DNA of 64,000 nucleotides from CAADGV01 sp040290295. Lineage in GTDB: Bacteria > Bacteroidota > Ignavibacteria > UBA10030 > UBA6906. Made by a program: the position numbers and the translations under genes. Location of the stretch: assembly GCA_040290295.1 (NCBI GenBank), contig PSMW01000004.1:1-64000 (forward strand), given 5' to 3'. Positions 1-8,830 of this stretch are shown here, one piece after another. Below the pieces are notes generated by a model. That model did not search any database, was not told the origin of the DNA, and saw only the letters and a program-made list of their open reading frames with translations. Within the stretch, counting starts at the first letter, position 1, and the number at the start of each line of letters is the position of its first letter.

Positions 1-1
1 T

Positions 2-418
2 GGACGTATCCCCGAACGCGTGTACGAGTGTTTCCCTCCGTTGTACGATCATTGGATAGAAAAAGCAGGGCTTCCGCAGCCACCACGTGCCATTGCTATG
101 AACGATGCCGAGCGAACGCAGCCCAAACAGGAGCGAGAGGCGATCAGCATCATCGCGCCGGCGAATGGAGAAGTCTTCACGCTCGATCCTCTTCTGCGTC
201 CGCAGTATCAGACGGTGAGCGTCCAGCCGGTCGTTCCGCGCGATGTTGACGGCGTTGCACTGTACGTCAACGGTACACGGTGCGCGATGCTCGCACCGCC
301 GTATCGCTATCGCCTTCCTCTCGCGTCGTTGCGGAAAGGTTCGCACACGCTCGTCGTGAAGGGAAGAAGAGGCGAGCGCGCTGTCGAGTCCGCTCCTGTC
401 GTCATTGCTGTGCAGTGA
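2..418 (+). CDS. pbpC: C-terminal end of penicillin-binding protein 1C-like enzyme (5' part outside window)
   Basis: This is the 3' end of a gene that starts before the window; the frame is open from base 2. After a segment with FPPLYDHWIEKAGLP comes a strand-rich module of about 90 residues beginning IIAPANGEVFTLDP and ending in VVIAVQ. That is the look of the BiPBP_C domain at the end of PbpC-type bifunctional penicillin-binding proteins, and the preceding segment resembles the link from the transpeptidase domain. PbpC enzymes polymerise and cross-link peptidoglycan at the inner membrane. None of the catalytic part is visible, so the enzyme type is inferred from the tail alone. An apparent promoter for the next gene begins five bases after the stop. 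Confidence 0.75.
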   Translation, partial: GRIPERVYECFPPLYDHWIEKAGLPQPPRAIAMNDAERTQPKQEREAISIIAPANGEVFTLDPLLRPQYQTVSVQPVVPRDVDGVALYVNGTRCAMLAPPYRYRLPLASLRKGSHTLVVKGRRGERAVESAPVVIAVQ

Positions 419-423
419 GAGCG

Positions 424-452
424 TTGACTACCCGTTTGATTTTCGTTATACT
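424..452 (+). promoter_or_regulatory. Sigma-70-like promoter for pcrA
   Basis: TTGACT at 424-429 and TATACT at 447-452 are separated by 17 bp. The predicted start of transcription is near base 459, about 30 bases before the helicase ATG. The site lies in the short gap after the pbpC stop and is close to consensus at both boxes. Confidence 0.7.
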
Positions 453-489
453 CTCTCTGCACAAGAAGCGGTCAACCAATCCCCTAACG

Positions 490-2742
490 ATGTCCTCGTT
501 TCTCGATCAACTCAATCCTGTTCAGCGGGAAGCTGCGACCACCATCGACGGTCCGGTGATGATCGTTGCCGGAGCCGGGAGTGGAAAAACACGCGTTCTC
601 ACGTATCGGACAGCGTACATCATTGCGCAGGGGAAAAGTCCGTTTTCCATCCTCGCACTCACCTTCACGAACAAAGCCGCGCAAGAAATGAAATCGCGCA
701 TCATCGCTTTGGTCGGTCCGGATAGTCATTCACTGTGGATGGGGACGTTCCACTCGATGTTTGCGCGCATTCTCCGTAAGGAAGCCGAACGCATCGGGTA
801 CGATCGCAGCTTTACCATCTACGACACGGACGATTCGCAGCAGATGGTCAAGAGCATCATGAATGCACGGAACATCTCCCAACAAACATTTTCGCCTGCC
901 GGCATTCGCTCACGCATCAGCATGGCGAAGAACCAGATGATCACGCCGAAAGAGTTGATGGCTTCTGCTACCGATCCGCTGACCGAGCAAGCGGCGTTGG
1001 TGTATGAGGAGTACGAACGCCGTCTCAAGGCGAATAACGCCATGGATTTCGACGACTTGCTCCTGAAGCCTCTGGAGTTATTCCGCCGGCATCGTGATGT
1101 GTTGGAGCGGTACCAATGGCGGTTCCGCTACATCATGATCGATGAATATCAAGACACGAATCGCGTTCAGTACAGGCTGATCAAAGAGCTAGCAAGTCTT
1201 TCACGCAACATTTGTGTGGTGGGCGACGATGCGCAGAGCATCTACTCCTTCCGCGGTGCCGATATCCGGAACATTCTCGACTTTCAAACCGATTATCCCG
1301 ACGCACGCATCTTTCGGTTAGAACAAAACTACCGATCGACGAAAACCATACTGGCTGCCGCGGATTCGGTTATTAAGAAGAATGTTCACCAGATCCGGAA
1401 AACATTGTGGACCGACAACGTGGCGGGGGACCCGGTCACCGTGATTGTTTGTGAGGACGATCGGGAGGAAGCCTACAAGATCGCCTCGAAGATCGAAGAG
1501 GAGGCACACAAACGCAAACTGTCGTTGAAAGATTTTGCCGTCCTCTATCGCACCAATGCGCAATCCCGCTCGATTGAAGATGGCTTGCGGCGCAAGGGTA
1601 TGCCCTATGTCATCGTCGGCGGCATCGAGTTCTATAAACGGAAAGAGATCAAGGACGTGTTGGCGTACTTGCGGATCCTTGCCAACCCGCGAGATGAAGA
1701 GAGCATCCTGCGCGTCATCAACGTTCCAACACGCGGGATCGGCGATACGACGATCGAGAAGGTCCAAGCGTTCGCCTCGTCGAGACGCATGCACCTGTTT
1801 GACGCGCTGACCCACGAAGGCTTGACGGAGGTCCTGCCCGATCGCGCGTGGAAGGCAGTGCAAGCGTTCGGCATGCTCATCCGCAAGTACATGAAGTTGA
1901 GGCACGAGGTACGTGTGAGCGAACTTGCACGGATGCTTGTGGACGAGCTGGGCATCCTCCAAATGTTCAAGGAAGAAGATACCGTCGAATCGTTGGCTCG
2001 ACGGGAGAACGTGATGGAATTGCTTTCAGCGCTGACTGAGTACAACGAGACGAATCCTGAAGCGGGGCTGGAAGGCTTTCTCGAAGAGGTCTCGCTCGTC
2101 TCGGATGTCGATCAAGCCGAATTTGGGCGCAACGCCGTTAGGTTGATGACGGTGCATGCCGCCAAGGGGCTGGAGTTTCCTGTTGTGTTCATTGCGGGAT
2201 TGGAGGAAGGATTGTTTCCCCTCGCGAATGCACTGATGGATCCAAGGGAATTGGAAGAGGAGCGCCGCCTGTTTTATGTGGGTATGACGCGTGCGATGAT
2301 GAAAGTGGACCTTCTCTACGCACTCACTCGCTATCGGTATGGTGAGTTTGGCTTTTCGGTCAAATCCCGCTTCTTGGATGAAATCGATGAATCGCACGTC
2401 GTCATCGAGGGGAGTACACGATTTGGTGCCAACGCTGGAAGGAAGCACCGCTCCTCCCTTCAACGGTCGAACGCCGGCGGCGGAATGAGCGCTCGCTCCT
2501 CAGAGCGAAAGAGGCAAACGGAGAACGATCCCCATTTCTCCGATCAGATGCCGGATTACGAAAACGAACCACAAGGTGTAACCTCGTATCGAGTGGGGAC
2601 GCGTGTCGTTCACGAAACGTTCGGCAAAGGACGCGTGCTCGCCGTTGACGGAAAAGGTGAGAATGCGCGCGCCGTGGTGGATTTCGACGAGGTCGGTCGC
2701 AAAACGCTGATGTTGAAGTTCGCCAACCTTCGCATCGCTTGA
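490..2742 (+). CDS. pcrA: ATP-dependent DNA helicase, UvrD/PcrA family
   Basis: A 750-residue superfamily 1A helicase that unwinds DNA 3' to 5' in nucleotide excision repair and replication restart. Walker A (GAGSGKT) is at residues 28-34, the Walker B/DEYQDTN box follows at about 220, and later motifs (QNYRST, VMTVHAAKGLEF-like, YVGMTRA) are in the usual order. The C-terminus ends in a Tudor-like segment (VGTRVVHETFGKGRV) typical of PcrA, used in other species to contact RNA polymerase. The ATG at 490 is chosen because the family begins about 15 residues before the Q motif; an open frame extends upstream to 280 but would overlap pbpC and the promoter. Full length, no defect seen. Confidence 0.95.
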   Translation: MSSFLDQLNPVQREAATTIDGPVMIVAGAGSGKTRVLTYRTAYIIAQGKSPFSILALTFTNKAAQEMKSRIIALVGPDSHSLWMGTFHSMFARILRKEAERIGYDRSFTIYDTDDSQQMVKSIMNARNISQQTFSPAGIRSRISMAKNQMITPKELMASATDPLTEQAALVYEEYERRLKANNAMDFDDLLLKPLELFRRHRDVLERYQWRFRYIMIDEYQDTNRVQYRLIKELASLSRNICVVGDDAQSIYSFRGADIRNILDFQTDYPDARIFRLEQNYRSTKTILAAADSVIKKNVHQIRKTLWTDNVAGDPVTVIVCEDDREEAYKIASKIEEEAHKRKLSLKDFAVLYRTNAQSRSIEDGLRRKGMPYVIVGGIEFYKRKEIKDVLAYLRILANPRDEESILRVINVPTRGIGDTTIEKVQAFASSRRMHLFDALTHEGLTEVLPDRAWKAVQAFGMLIRKYMKLRHEVRVSELARMLVDELGILQMFKEEDTVESLARRENVMELLSALTEYNETNPEAGLEGFLEEVSLVSDVDQAEFGRNAVRLMTVHAAKGLEFPVVFIAGLEEGLFPLANALMDPRELEEERRLFYVGMTRAMMKVDLLYALTRYRYGEFGFSVKSRFLDEIDESHVVIEGSTRFGANAGRKHRSSLQRSNAGGGMSARSSERKRQTENDPHFSDQMPDYENEPQGVTSYRVGTRVVHETFGKGRVLAVDGKGENARAVVDFDEVGRKTLMLKFANLRIA

Positions 2743-2814
2743 AGCAGCCCTCGAGGTCCTCCAGAGACAAGCGCCCCACATGCGCATAGGTGGAACAGCC
2801 GCCCGCAATGGATC

Positions 2815-3747
2815 ATGGTCGAGTACGTCATCAAAGTCGTTAAGTTCTCCTTGCGTTACCTCGAGACCGTGTGGTTCTACGCGAGACGCATCGCCAAGAA
2901 GATGATGGAGGAGGATGTGCTGCTTCTTGCTTCGGGACTTGCATTCAACGGCCTGCTGACGATGATTCCGCTGTTGCTGCTCGCTGCCTCAGCGTTGGGG
3001 GTGGTATTGAACTCCTCCCGTGCCGCGCTCGGTCACGTCAACAGCATCCTCGATGCGGTCTTCCCGCCGCAGCCGTTTGCTACGAGCATCAAGGAATCCA
3101 TCCTTTCGGTTATCGCCGACATTATTGCCTATCGCCGCTCGATCGGATTGTTCGGCGCGGTTTTTTTGGTGTGGACAGCCACGTCGTTGTTCGATGCACT
3201 GCGGAGCGTACTGCATCGCATCTACCACTTGAAACGAACCCGCAATATCTTCGTTACGATTGTGCATGACGTGGTGTTCGTGTTTCTCGGCTTCGGGCTG
3301 CTCGTAGCCTCCAACGTGTTCTTGTGGACGTTTTCGTTCGTGGAGCGAATCGCTCGCTCCGTTCCAGGGTTGGAACAATTTCGCGGCTTCACCACGTCGC
3401 ACTCGATTCCGACGGTCCTTGTCGTTCTCCTCACCGGCGTCATGTTCTACATCGTGTATCGATACATTCCCGACACGAAACCACCTAAACTCGCGGGCAT
3501 CATTTCTACCATCAGTTCAACTCTTCTTTGGGTCGTTTCAGGAAAAGTCTTCGGGTGGTATCTCTCCGGCTTCTCGAGCATCGACAAGATTTATGGACCA
3601 TACGCATTCCTTCTCGTTCTTCTCTTTTGGATTTACTACTCGAGCATCGTCTTCATCATTGGCGGTATTGTTGGGCAAACGTATTGGGAACGGCACAAGC
3701 TCAAGGAGTCGGGTAAGCTGCAGCGTTGGGTAGTGGTGGATGTGTAA
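2815..3747 (+). CDS. YihY/BrkB-family inner-membrane protein
   Basis: A 310-residue integral membrane protein with about six hydrophobic segments. It starts with the family signature region (EDVLLLASGLAFNGLLTMIPLLLL) and ends with a long helix around FLLVLLFWIYYSSIVFIIGG. This is the YihY/virulence factor BrkB family (formerly annotated as ribonuclease BN by mistake); the molecular function is not established. It follows pcrA with a 72-base gap and could be cotranscribed. The ATG at 2815 has no strong ribosome binding site, but the first 25 residues look like the usual amphipathic start of the family. Confidence 0.9.
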   Translation: MVEYVIKVVKFSLRYLETVWFYARRIAKKMMEEDVLLLASGLAFNGLLTMIPLLLLAASALGVVLNSSRAALGHVNSILDAVFPPQPFATSIKESILSVIADIIAYRRSIGLFGAVFLVWTATSLFDALRSVLHRIYHLKRTRNIFVTIVHDVVFVFLGFGLLVASNVFLWTFSFVERIARSVPGLEQFRGFTTSHSIPTVLVVLLTGVMFYIVYRYIPDTKPPKLAGIISTISSTLLWVVSGKVFGWYLSGFSSIDKIYGPYAFLLVLLFWIYYSSIVFIIGGIVGQTYWERHKLKESGKLQRWVVVDV

Positions 3748-3825
3748 TCGAGATCTTGTACGTCAAGGTGCGTACGACGCTTCGTTCGTAGTTTCCATTG
3801 CGCATCGATGGCTGTAGCGCTGCCA

Positions 3826-3853
3826 TTGCCTTTTCCCGGAAGTTTGATATATT
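3826..3853 (+). promoter_or_regulatory. Probable promoter for the GH18 gene
   Basis: TTGCCT at 3826-3831 and TATATT at 3848-3853 are separated by 16 bp, about 50 bases before the GH18 start. The -10 box is good and the -35 box is weaker. Confidence 0.5.
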
Positions 3854-3901
3854 ACGAACGCCAATTGTGCCCTCTAGGGGTATTCATTCGATGGGGGATA
3901 A

Positions 3902-5827
3902 ATGAACATGAAGAGGGTAGTTCTCGCCGCAGTCATTCTTTTCGCACTGTCCATTCCTACGTTTCTCTTTGCTCAACTTCGATGGGTCACAGGCTACGTA
4001 ACCGATTGGGATTCACCACGGATGCCTGTCGCAGACATCGAGTGGGAGGGTCTGACCCATATCGTGCATTTTAATATCGACCCCGATCCGAATCCACCCT
4101 ACTATGTCTTTACGCATAGTCGATCCGTGTTCGAGGAGGGATGCTACGATCCATGCGAGGGGTACTATCAACGCCAGCTCATCGATTCTGCCCATGCACA
4201 CGGTGTGAAAGTGCTGTTGTGCTTGGGCGGTGTTGGCGGTAACTACCCGCAAGTATGGGGCTACCTCACTTCCGACTCGGCGCGCTTGAGCGTTGCGCTC
4301 GATAGTATGCTTGCGTACGCTAAACGAAGAGGATACAATGGTGTGGACGTGGATTGGGAAACACCCCAGACGCATGAACGCAATCAATTCTCTCTTCTGT
4401 TGCGCTCGTTGCGTCGGAAGCTCGACGCATGGAATCCACCTGGTATTCTCGCGATCGCCGCACCGCGAGAATATGATCCGGCATTTGATACGCAGGTCAT
4501 CAATCAAACGGTTGACCAATTCAACTTGATGAGTTATGATTGCAACGGATGGTGGAGTTCGGCAACGGGCTTCCATGCGCCGCTGTACAATCCCACGTCG
4601 AATTGGCCCAACTACCCACGGGAGTCCGGCGCGTTGAATATGAACGACAAGGTGCCCACGTGGATCAACGCCGGCTTGCTGCCCGAAAAGATCGGGCCCG
4701 GTTTGGCATTCTATGGCTATAAGTATGACGGTTGTACACAACCCGGACAGCAGGGAAGCAACTTCTGGTACTTGCGTCATTATCAGATCGTGAATGATTA
4801 CCTTGCACAAGGTATCGTCCGCCGATACGATACGTTAGCGCACCAGCCCTACCTTTCTGTCACGAACCGTACGCCGAATCAGTTCGTCAATTACGATGAC
4901 GAAGTCTCACTTAGTGTGAAGGTGAACTGGGTTCGAAGTCGCAACCTCGGTGGTGTGATGCTGTTCGATTTGAACAGTGCCTATGATCCCACGCGGCCTC
5001 GCGGAGAGCGACATCCGTTGATGCGAGCAGTGCGACAGAGTTTGGGACCAACGGCTCCCATCGGAACACTCACGGCAGATCGCGATACGTTGGCACCGGG
5101 CGGCGGTGATGTGACACTTTCATGGACCTCTGCCAACGCGACAACTGCTTCACTCGATCAGGGCATCGGCAACGTACCGACAAGCGGGTCGCGCAGCGTG
5201 ACGGTTCGTCAAACAACAACGTTTACTCTCACATTGCAGAACAGCGTCGGCGTGCAGCGATACTCCGTTACGGTCTATGTCGCGGGACTCTCGGCACCGT
5301 ACGGGTCGCTTGCTGCGAGTCGCGATACACTTCCGCCCGAAGGGGGAGAAGTAACCCTCAGTTGGACCTCGACCAATGCTACGATGGCATCCATCGATCA
5401 AGGCATAGGCACCGTGCCGCCGAGCGGTTCGGTGACGGTCATCGTACGCCGTACAACACGCTTCATGTTGACATTGGTGAACCAGCTCGGCGCCCAAAGC
5501 TATTCGGTGACCGTCGTTGTGCGAGGTGATGAGGGTGGTGATATCCCGAAAGATTTTCAACTCGATCAAAATTTCCCCAACCCCTTCAACCCGGGGACAA
5601 CTATTCGTGTGAGCATACCTGTCGAATCTCGCGTGTCGGTGAAGATTTTTGATGTGTTGGGTCGAGAAGTACGAACGCTGCTTTCGGGCTTGCAGCCTGC
5701 CGGCGTGCATGAGGTCGTGTGGGATGGGAGGAATGCAGTAGGTGAGGTTATGCCGAGTGGCATTTATTTCTACACGATGACCGCCGGGGATTTCTTCGAG
5801 ACGCGCAAGATGTTACTCTTGCGTTGA
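3902..5827 (+). CDS. Secreted glycoside hydrolase family 18 protein with two Ig-like repeats and T9SS sorting domain
   Basis: A 641-residue exported protein. Residues 1-24 are a signal peptide ending FLFA. Residues about 27-380 form a GH18 (chitinase-like) barrel with the catalytic D-x-D-x-E box read as GVDVDWE, the acid/base being Glu153, and a downstream MSYD stretch. Two similar strand-rich repeats of about 75 residues follow (about 382-458 and 463-539, both with VTLSWTS.NAT and DQGIG). The final 90 residues are a T9SS type A sorting domain (QNFPNPFNPGTT, GIYFYTM, RKMLLLR), so the protein should cross the outer membrane and be attached to the surface or released. The substrate is probably a beta-1,4-N-acetylglucosamine polymer, but many GH18 proteins act on other glycans. 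ATG 3902 or 3908 are both possible starts. Confidence 0.9.
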   Translation: MNMKRVVLAAVILFALSIPTFLFAQLRWVTGYVTDWDSPRMPVADIEWEGLTHIVHFNIDPDPNPPYYVFTHSRSVFEEGCYDPCEGYYQRQLIDSAHAHGVKVLLCLGGVGGNYPQVWGYLTSDSARLSVALDSMLAYAKRRGYNGVDVDWETPQTHERNQFSLLLRSLRRKLDAWNPPGILAIAAPREYDPAFDTQVINQTVDQFNLMSYDCNGWWSSATGFHAPLYNPTSNWPNYPRESGALNMNDKVPTWINAGLLPEKIGPGLAFYGYKYDGCTQPGQQGSNFWYLRHYQIVNDYLAQGIVRRYDTLAHQPYLSVTNRTPNQFVNYDDEVSLSVKVNWVRSRNLGGVMLFDLNSAYDPTRPRGERHPLMRAVRQSLGPTAPIGTLTADRDTLAPGGGDVTLSWTSANATTASLDQGIGNVPTSGSRSVTVRQTTTFTLTLQNSVGVQRYSVTVYVAGLSAPYGSLAASRDTLPPEGGEVTLSWTSTNATMASIDQGIGTVPPSGSVTVIVRRTTRFMLTLVNQLGAQSYSVTVVVRGDEGGDIPKDFQLDQNFPNPFNPGTTIRVSIPVESRVSVKIFDVLGREVRTLLSGLQPAGVHEVVWDGRNAVGEVMPSGIYFYTMTAGDFFETRKMLLLR

Positions 5828-5849
5828 TTGTCTGCCACCGCGTTTGCTT

Positions 5850-5887
5850 GTGGGTGTATCCTTTCTTGACATCGGAAGGACACCCAC
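5850..5887 (+). terminator. Hairpin after the GH18 gene
   Basis: GTGGGTGT at 5850-5857 pairs perfectly with ACACCCAC at 5880-5887, and CCTT/AAGG extends the stem inside with a two-base bulge. It lies 22 bases after the GH18 stop. There is no good T run, so a Rho-independent terminator is only probable. Confidence 0.45.
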
Positions 5888-6091
5888 AGGGTGTTTACCT
5901 CTCCGTACGTTGACAATCCCCCCACAACACCACTTCTATGTGAATACGGATCTTTGACCGATCAGACTTCGTGACAACGACACGTTCTTTCTGATGGTTG
6001 TGGTTTGCAATCAACGTTCGGGCAACGCGGTGCTCCCCCCAGTGCAGGCTTGCCGAACATTCTCATTCACCCAATATCATAAGGAGAAGTT

Positions 6092-6675
6092 ATGCATTAT
6101 GCGATTGTTGTGATTGTAGGATGCTGCCTCTTCATAAGTTGCTCCGCACCGGTCCTGCTGAACTCACGCATGGAAGGCATGGGTTGACCTCTCTCGGCAA
6201 GGTCGCTTATGAGTACGATGTCCAACTCCGGGTAGGTCGCATTAAGTGTACCAATCCTGGCACGCAGTGCCAGCAACATGAATGGCGTGCTACGTTTGAG
6301 GTGGTAGTTCTAGACGGAAACCGGAACTGCACCAACGTTCTTCAAAGCTCAGAATGGCTTGTGGAATTCTATGCAGTGAAATCTGCCCGCCTTCCAGCCG
6401 ATTGGGGAAAACCGTACTCACACAATGGCTGCACAAATTTGAAGGGCCTACTGTCCATTGATGGTGAATGCTACCCCCAGATCCAGCCTTTGGCGTGGTG
6501 GGTTCGAGCGAGAGTCAGAAACACTTTGTTAAACTACGACATCATCCTGGTCGGCCACTGCACATTCGGTTACCCTGAAACATATGTCGGATATGATTGC
6601 ACGATTGATTATCAATACGGTGTTGCAGAATACCAGATGGACCGCGTTGTCATAGGGACGCGTGGATGGTTGTGA
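6092..6675 (+). pseudogene. Small lipoprotein gene, frameshifted after the signal peptide
   Basis: A strong ribosome binding site (AAGGAG at 6081-6086) precedes ATG 6092. That frame encodes a lipoprotein signal peptide (VVIVGCCLFISCSAP, lipobox ending at Cys17) but stops at TGA 6185-6187. The +1-shifted neighbouring frame is open from there to TGA 6673-6675 and carries a plausible Cys-rich secreted domain (SLGKVAYEYDVQLRVG, later LLNYDIILVGHCTFGYP). Joining the two frames near the GGG at 6181-6183 gives one lipoprotein of about 193 residues. The open frame that starts further upstream at 5998 lacks the signal peptide and ribosome site and is not the real start. Either a true frameshift mutation or a one-base assembly error. 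I do not recognise the domain. Confidence 0.6.
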
Positions 6676-6679
6676 GGTT

Positions 6680-6799
6680 CATGTAGCTCCCTTCTTGAGC
6701 GCCCTTGCCAGCGGTGTGTACTTCTACCGACTCGAAGCGCGCGCTCTCGACGGAGGCGTTGCGTACAGGGCTGCTCGGAAGATGCTCTTGATCAAGTAA
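6680..6799 (+). pseudogene. Orphan remnant of a T9SS sorting domain
   Basis: Reading the frame that contains codon 6680 gives HVAPFLSALASGVYFYRLEAR and, at the end, RAARKMLLIK before TAA 6797-6799. This is the last third of a T9SS type A sorting domain (GVYFYRL ... RKMLLIK). No start codon or cargo domain is attached in the same frame. It lies five bases after the stop of the broken lipoprotein gene and before a terminator, so it is probably all that is left of a deleted cargo gene, or the tail of a fusion whose frame has been lost. Confidence 0.65.
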
Positions 6800-6822
6800 C
6801 ACTCATCATCATCTGCCATCGT

Positions 6823-6856
6823 GAAGAAGCTCCGACCACCGTGCCGGGGCTTCTTC
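6823..6856 (+). terminator. Strong hairpin between the T9SS remnant and pccB
   Basis: GAAGAAGCTCCG at 6823-6834 pairs with CGGGGCTTCTTC at 6845-6856 over 12 positions with a single G-T pair and a 10-base loop. Only a short T-rich stretch (GTTTGATT) follows. It sits just before the pccB promoter, as expected for a terminator closing the previous unit. Confidence 0.6.
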
Positions 6857-6858
6857 GT

Positions 6859-6887
6859 TTGATTCCCCTACGCTCGTTTAGTATATT
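6859..6887 (+). promoter_or_regulatory. Promoter for pccB
   Basis: TTGATT at 6859-6864 and TATATT at 6882-6887 with a 17-bp spacer, 48 bases before the pccB ATG. It directly follows the terminator hairpin. Confidence 0.65.
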
Positions 6888-6934
6888 TTCTTGCCAAAGC
6901 CTTTCACCACCGTTCATCTCACCAAACAATCGTC

Positions 6935-8482
6935 ATGTCGAAAAACACGGTCGAATACCTCAAAGAACTCGAAGCACGTGCACTCGCCGGCGGGGGAGAA
7001 CACCGCATTGCTGAACAGCATAAGAAAGGGAAACTCACTGCGCGTGAGCGCCTCAATATCCTCTTGGATGAGGGAAGCTTTCACGAGGTGGATATGTTGG
7101 TGGAACACCGGTCGACCGATTTCGGGTTGGACAAACAAAAGTACCTCGGCGACGGCGTCGTGACGGGAACAGGGAGGATCGATGGGCGCATCGTATGTGT
7201 CTTCAGTCAGGATTTTACAGTCTTCGGTGGATCGCTTTCGGAGGCGCATGGCCAGAAGATTTGCAAGATCATGGACTTGGCAATGAAGATCGGGTGCCCG
7301 GTGATCGGGCTGAATGATTCGGGCGGCGCGCGAATTCAGGAAGGCGTGGTGAGTCTTGGCGCGTATGCGGATATCTTCCTGCGCAACACGCTTGCTTCGG
7401 GAGTCATTCCTCAGATCTCAGCGATCATGGGTCCCTGCGCCGGCGGAGCTGTGTATTCGCCTGCGATTACCGATTTTACACTGATGGTCAAGAACACGAG
7501 CTACATGTTCGTCACCGGTCCGAACGTCGTCAAGACCGTCACGCACGAGGAAGTCACGTTCGAAGAACTTGGCGGCGCGCTCACGCACGCTACAAAGAGC
7601 GGCGTCGCTCATTTTGCCTGCGACAACGAGGTACAGTGCCTCGAATACATCCGTACGCTCTTCAGCTTCATGCCATCCAACAATATGGATGACCCGCCGC
7701 GCACGGTGTGCAGAGACGATGTGAACCGTCAAGACCCGCGACTCGACTCGATCATTCCCGAAAATCCCAACAAACCCTATGACATGAAGGACATTATTCG
7801 AGCGGTGGTGGATGATGGAGACTTCTTCGAAGTGCACGCGTTGTACGCCGAGAATATCGTTGTTGGGTTTGCACGCATGGGGGGGATGCCGGTCGGTATC
7901 GTTGCCAACCAACCGAACGTGTTGGCGGGCGTCCTCGATATCGATTCGTCGCGAAAAGGGGCGAGGTTCGTTCGGTTCTGCGACGCGTTCAATATCCCGC
8001 TTGTAGTCTTCGAGGACGTCCCCGGCTTTCTTCCCGGCACGGATCAAGAATGGCGGGGGATTATCACGAATGGAGCGAAACTGCTCTATGCATTCTGCGA
8101 AGCGACGGTCCCCAAAGTTACCGTCATAACGCGCAAAGCGTACGGCGGTGCATACGACGTTATGAATTCCAAACACATTCGCGGCGATTACAACGTCGCT
8201 TGGCCCACGGCTGAGATCGCGGTGATGGGACCCAAAGGTGCTGCAGAAATTATCTTCAAGAAAGAAATCGAAGCCGCCGACGATAAAGAGCAAGCCCTCG
8301 CGGAAAAGGAACGCGAGTACCGCGAGAAGTTCGCCAATCCATATCTTGCCGCCAGTTGCGGCTACATCGACGCAGTGATCGTGCCGAGGGAGACGAGACC
8401 TCGCTTGATCGCCGCCCTGAAGCTGCTCGAGAACAAAGTGGATGCAAACCCAAAGAAGAAGCATGGGAATATTCCGTTGTGA
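6935..8482 (+). CDS. pccB: Acyl-CoA (propionyl-CoA) carboxylase beta subunit
   Basis: A 515-residue carboxyltransferase of the PccB/methylmalonyl-CoA decarboxylase alpha family. It transfers the carboxyl group from carboxybiotin to propionyl-CoA (giving methylmalonyl-CoA) in the cytoplasm. Family landmarks include the N-terminal HRIAEQHKKGKLTARERL, SGGARIQEGV, MGPCAGGAVYSPA in the first crotonase-like half, and PGFLPGTDQE and KAYGGAYDVM in the second. Length is normal. No biotin carboxylase or biotin carrier gene is adjacent, so the rest of the enzyme must be encoded elsewhere. A decarboxylase role is an alternative that sequence alone does not exclude. It has its own promoter and appears monocistronic. 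Confidence 0.93.
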   Translation: MSKNTVEYLKELEARALAGGGEHRIAEQHKKGKLTARERLNILLDEGSFHEVDMLVEHRSTDFGLDKQKYLGDGVVTGTGRIDGRIVCVFSQDFTVFGGSLSEAHGQKICKIMDLAMKIGCPVIGLNDSGGARIQEGVVSLGAYADIFLRNTLASGVIPQISAIMGPCAGGAVYSPAITDFTLMVKNTSYMFVTGPNVVKTVTHEEVTFEELGGALTHATKSGVAHFACDNEVQCLEYIRTLFSFMPSNNMDDPPRTVCRDDVNRQDPRLDSIIPENPNKPYDMKDIIRAVVDDGDFFEVHALYAENIVVGFARMGGMPVGIVANQPNVLAGVLDIDSSRKGARFVRFCDAFNIPLVVFEDVPGFLPGTDQEWRGIITNGAKLLYAFCEATVPKVTVITRKAYGGAYDVMNSKHIRGDYNVAWPTAEIAVMGPKGAAEIIFKKEIEAADDKEQALAEKEREYREKFANPYLAASCGYIDAVIVPRETRPRLIAALKLLENKVDANPKKKHGNIPL

Positions 8483-8748
8483 ACCGTGGAGGATAAGCTC
8501 CAAGAGTCAAGCTCCAACGAAGTTCGAATAATCAATCGCCAACATTTCATGTTGAACGACGGACGTGTGTTTTACGATGTGAGAAGTGAGACGTGAAGCT
8601 TCTTTGGAGCTTGAAAGTTGAAGCTTCGCCATCGGGTTCGATCCTATGCAGAAGTGAGCGAGGCACACGGAGCGGTACGAGGAGTTCACGAATGGAGTGC
8701 GTGCGAGCAACCAAGGGATGAAATTTTTTTCAAAGCGTTTGCGATGTC
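8483..8748. other. Intergenic stretch without a supported gene
   Basis: No convincing reading frame is seen here. The only structure is a spaced inverted repeat: AAGCTCCAACGAAG at 8509-8522 and CTTCTTTGGAGCTT at 8599-8612 (13 of 14 positions complementary, 76 bases apart), with more AAGCTTC-type words around it. It could be a long hairpin downstream of pccB or a worn small repeat; I cannot tell which. Confidence 0.4.
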
Positions 8749-8777
8749 TTGATTGTTCCTCCGGCATGCTGTATCTT
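8749..8777 (+). promoter_or_regulatory. Promoter for the MltD-like gene
   Basis: TTGATT at 8749-8754 and TATCTT at 8772-8777 with a 17-bp spacer, about 55 bases before the start codon at 8831. Confidence 0.6.
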
Positions 8778-8830
8778 GTTGCCAACTCATTCCCCCTTTG
8801 CTTGCATGAACACTGAAGTCGAGTCACGGC

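Noticed and set aside
5998..6675. The 225-codon frame starting at 5998 as a normal gene
   Set aside because: Its first 60 residues are unlikely protein and run out of frame over a proper ribosome site and lipoprotein signal peptide at 6092. The gene is better read as frameshifted.
7418..8503. A 361-codon open frame on the minus strand opposite pccB, and similar long antisense frames (for example 1318-1962, 4013-4810, 46966-47958)
   Set aside because: They lie entirely across strongly conserved genes, have low-complexity or His/Arg-rich translations and no ribosome sites. They are codon-usage shadows.
8509..8612. Spaced inverted repeat downstream of pccB as a MITE or insertion sequence remnant
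   Set aside because: The arms are only 14 bases, no target duplication or second copy was seen, and the inner 76 bases have no transposase or other signature.
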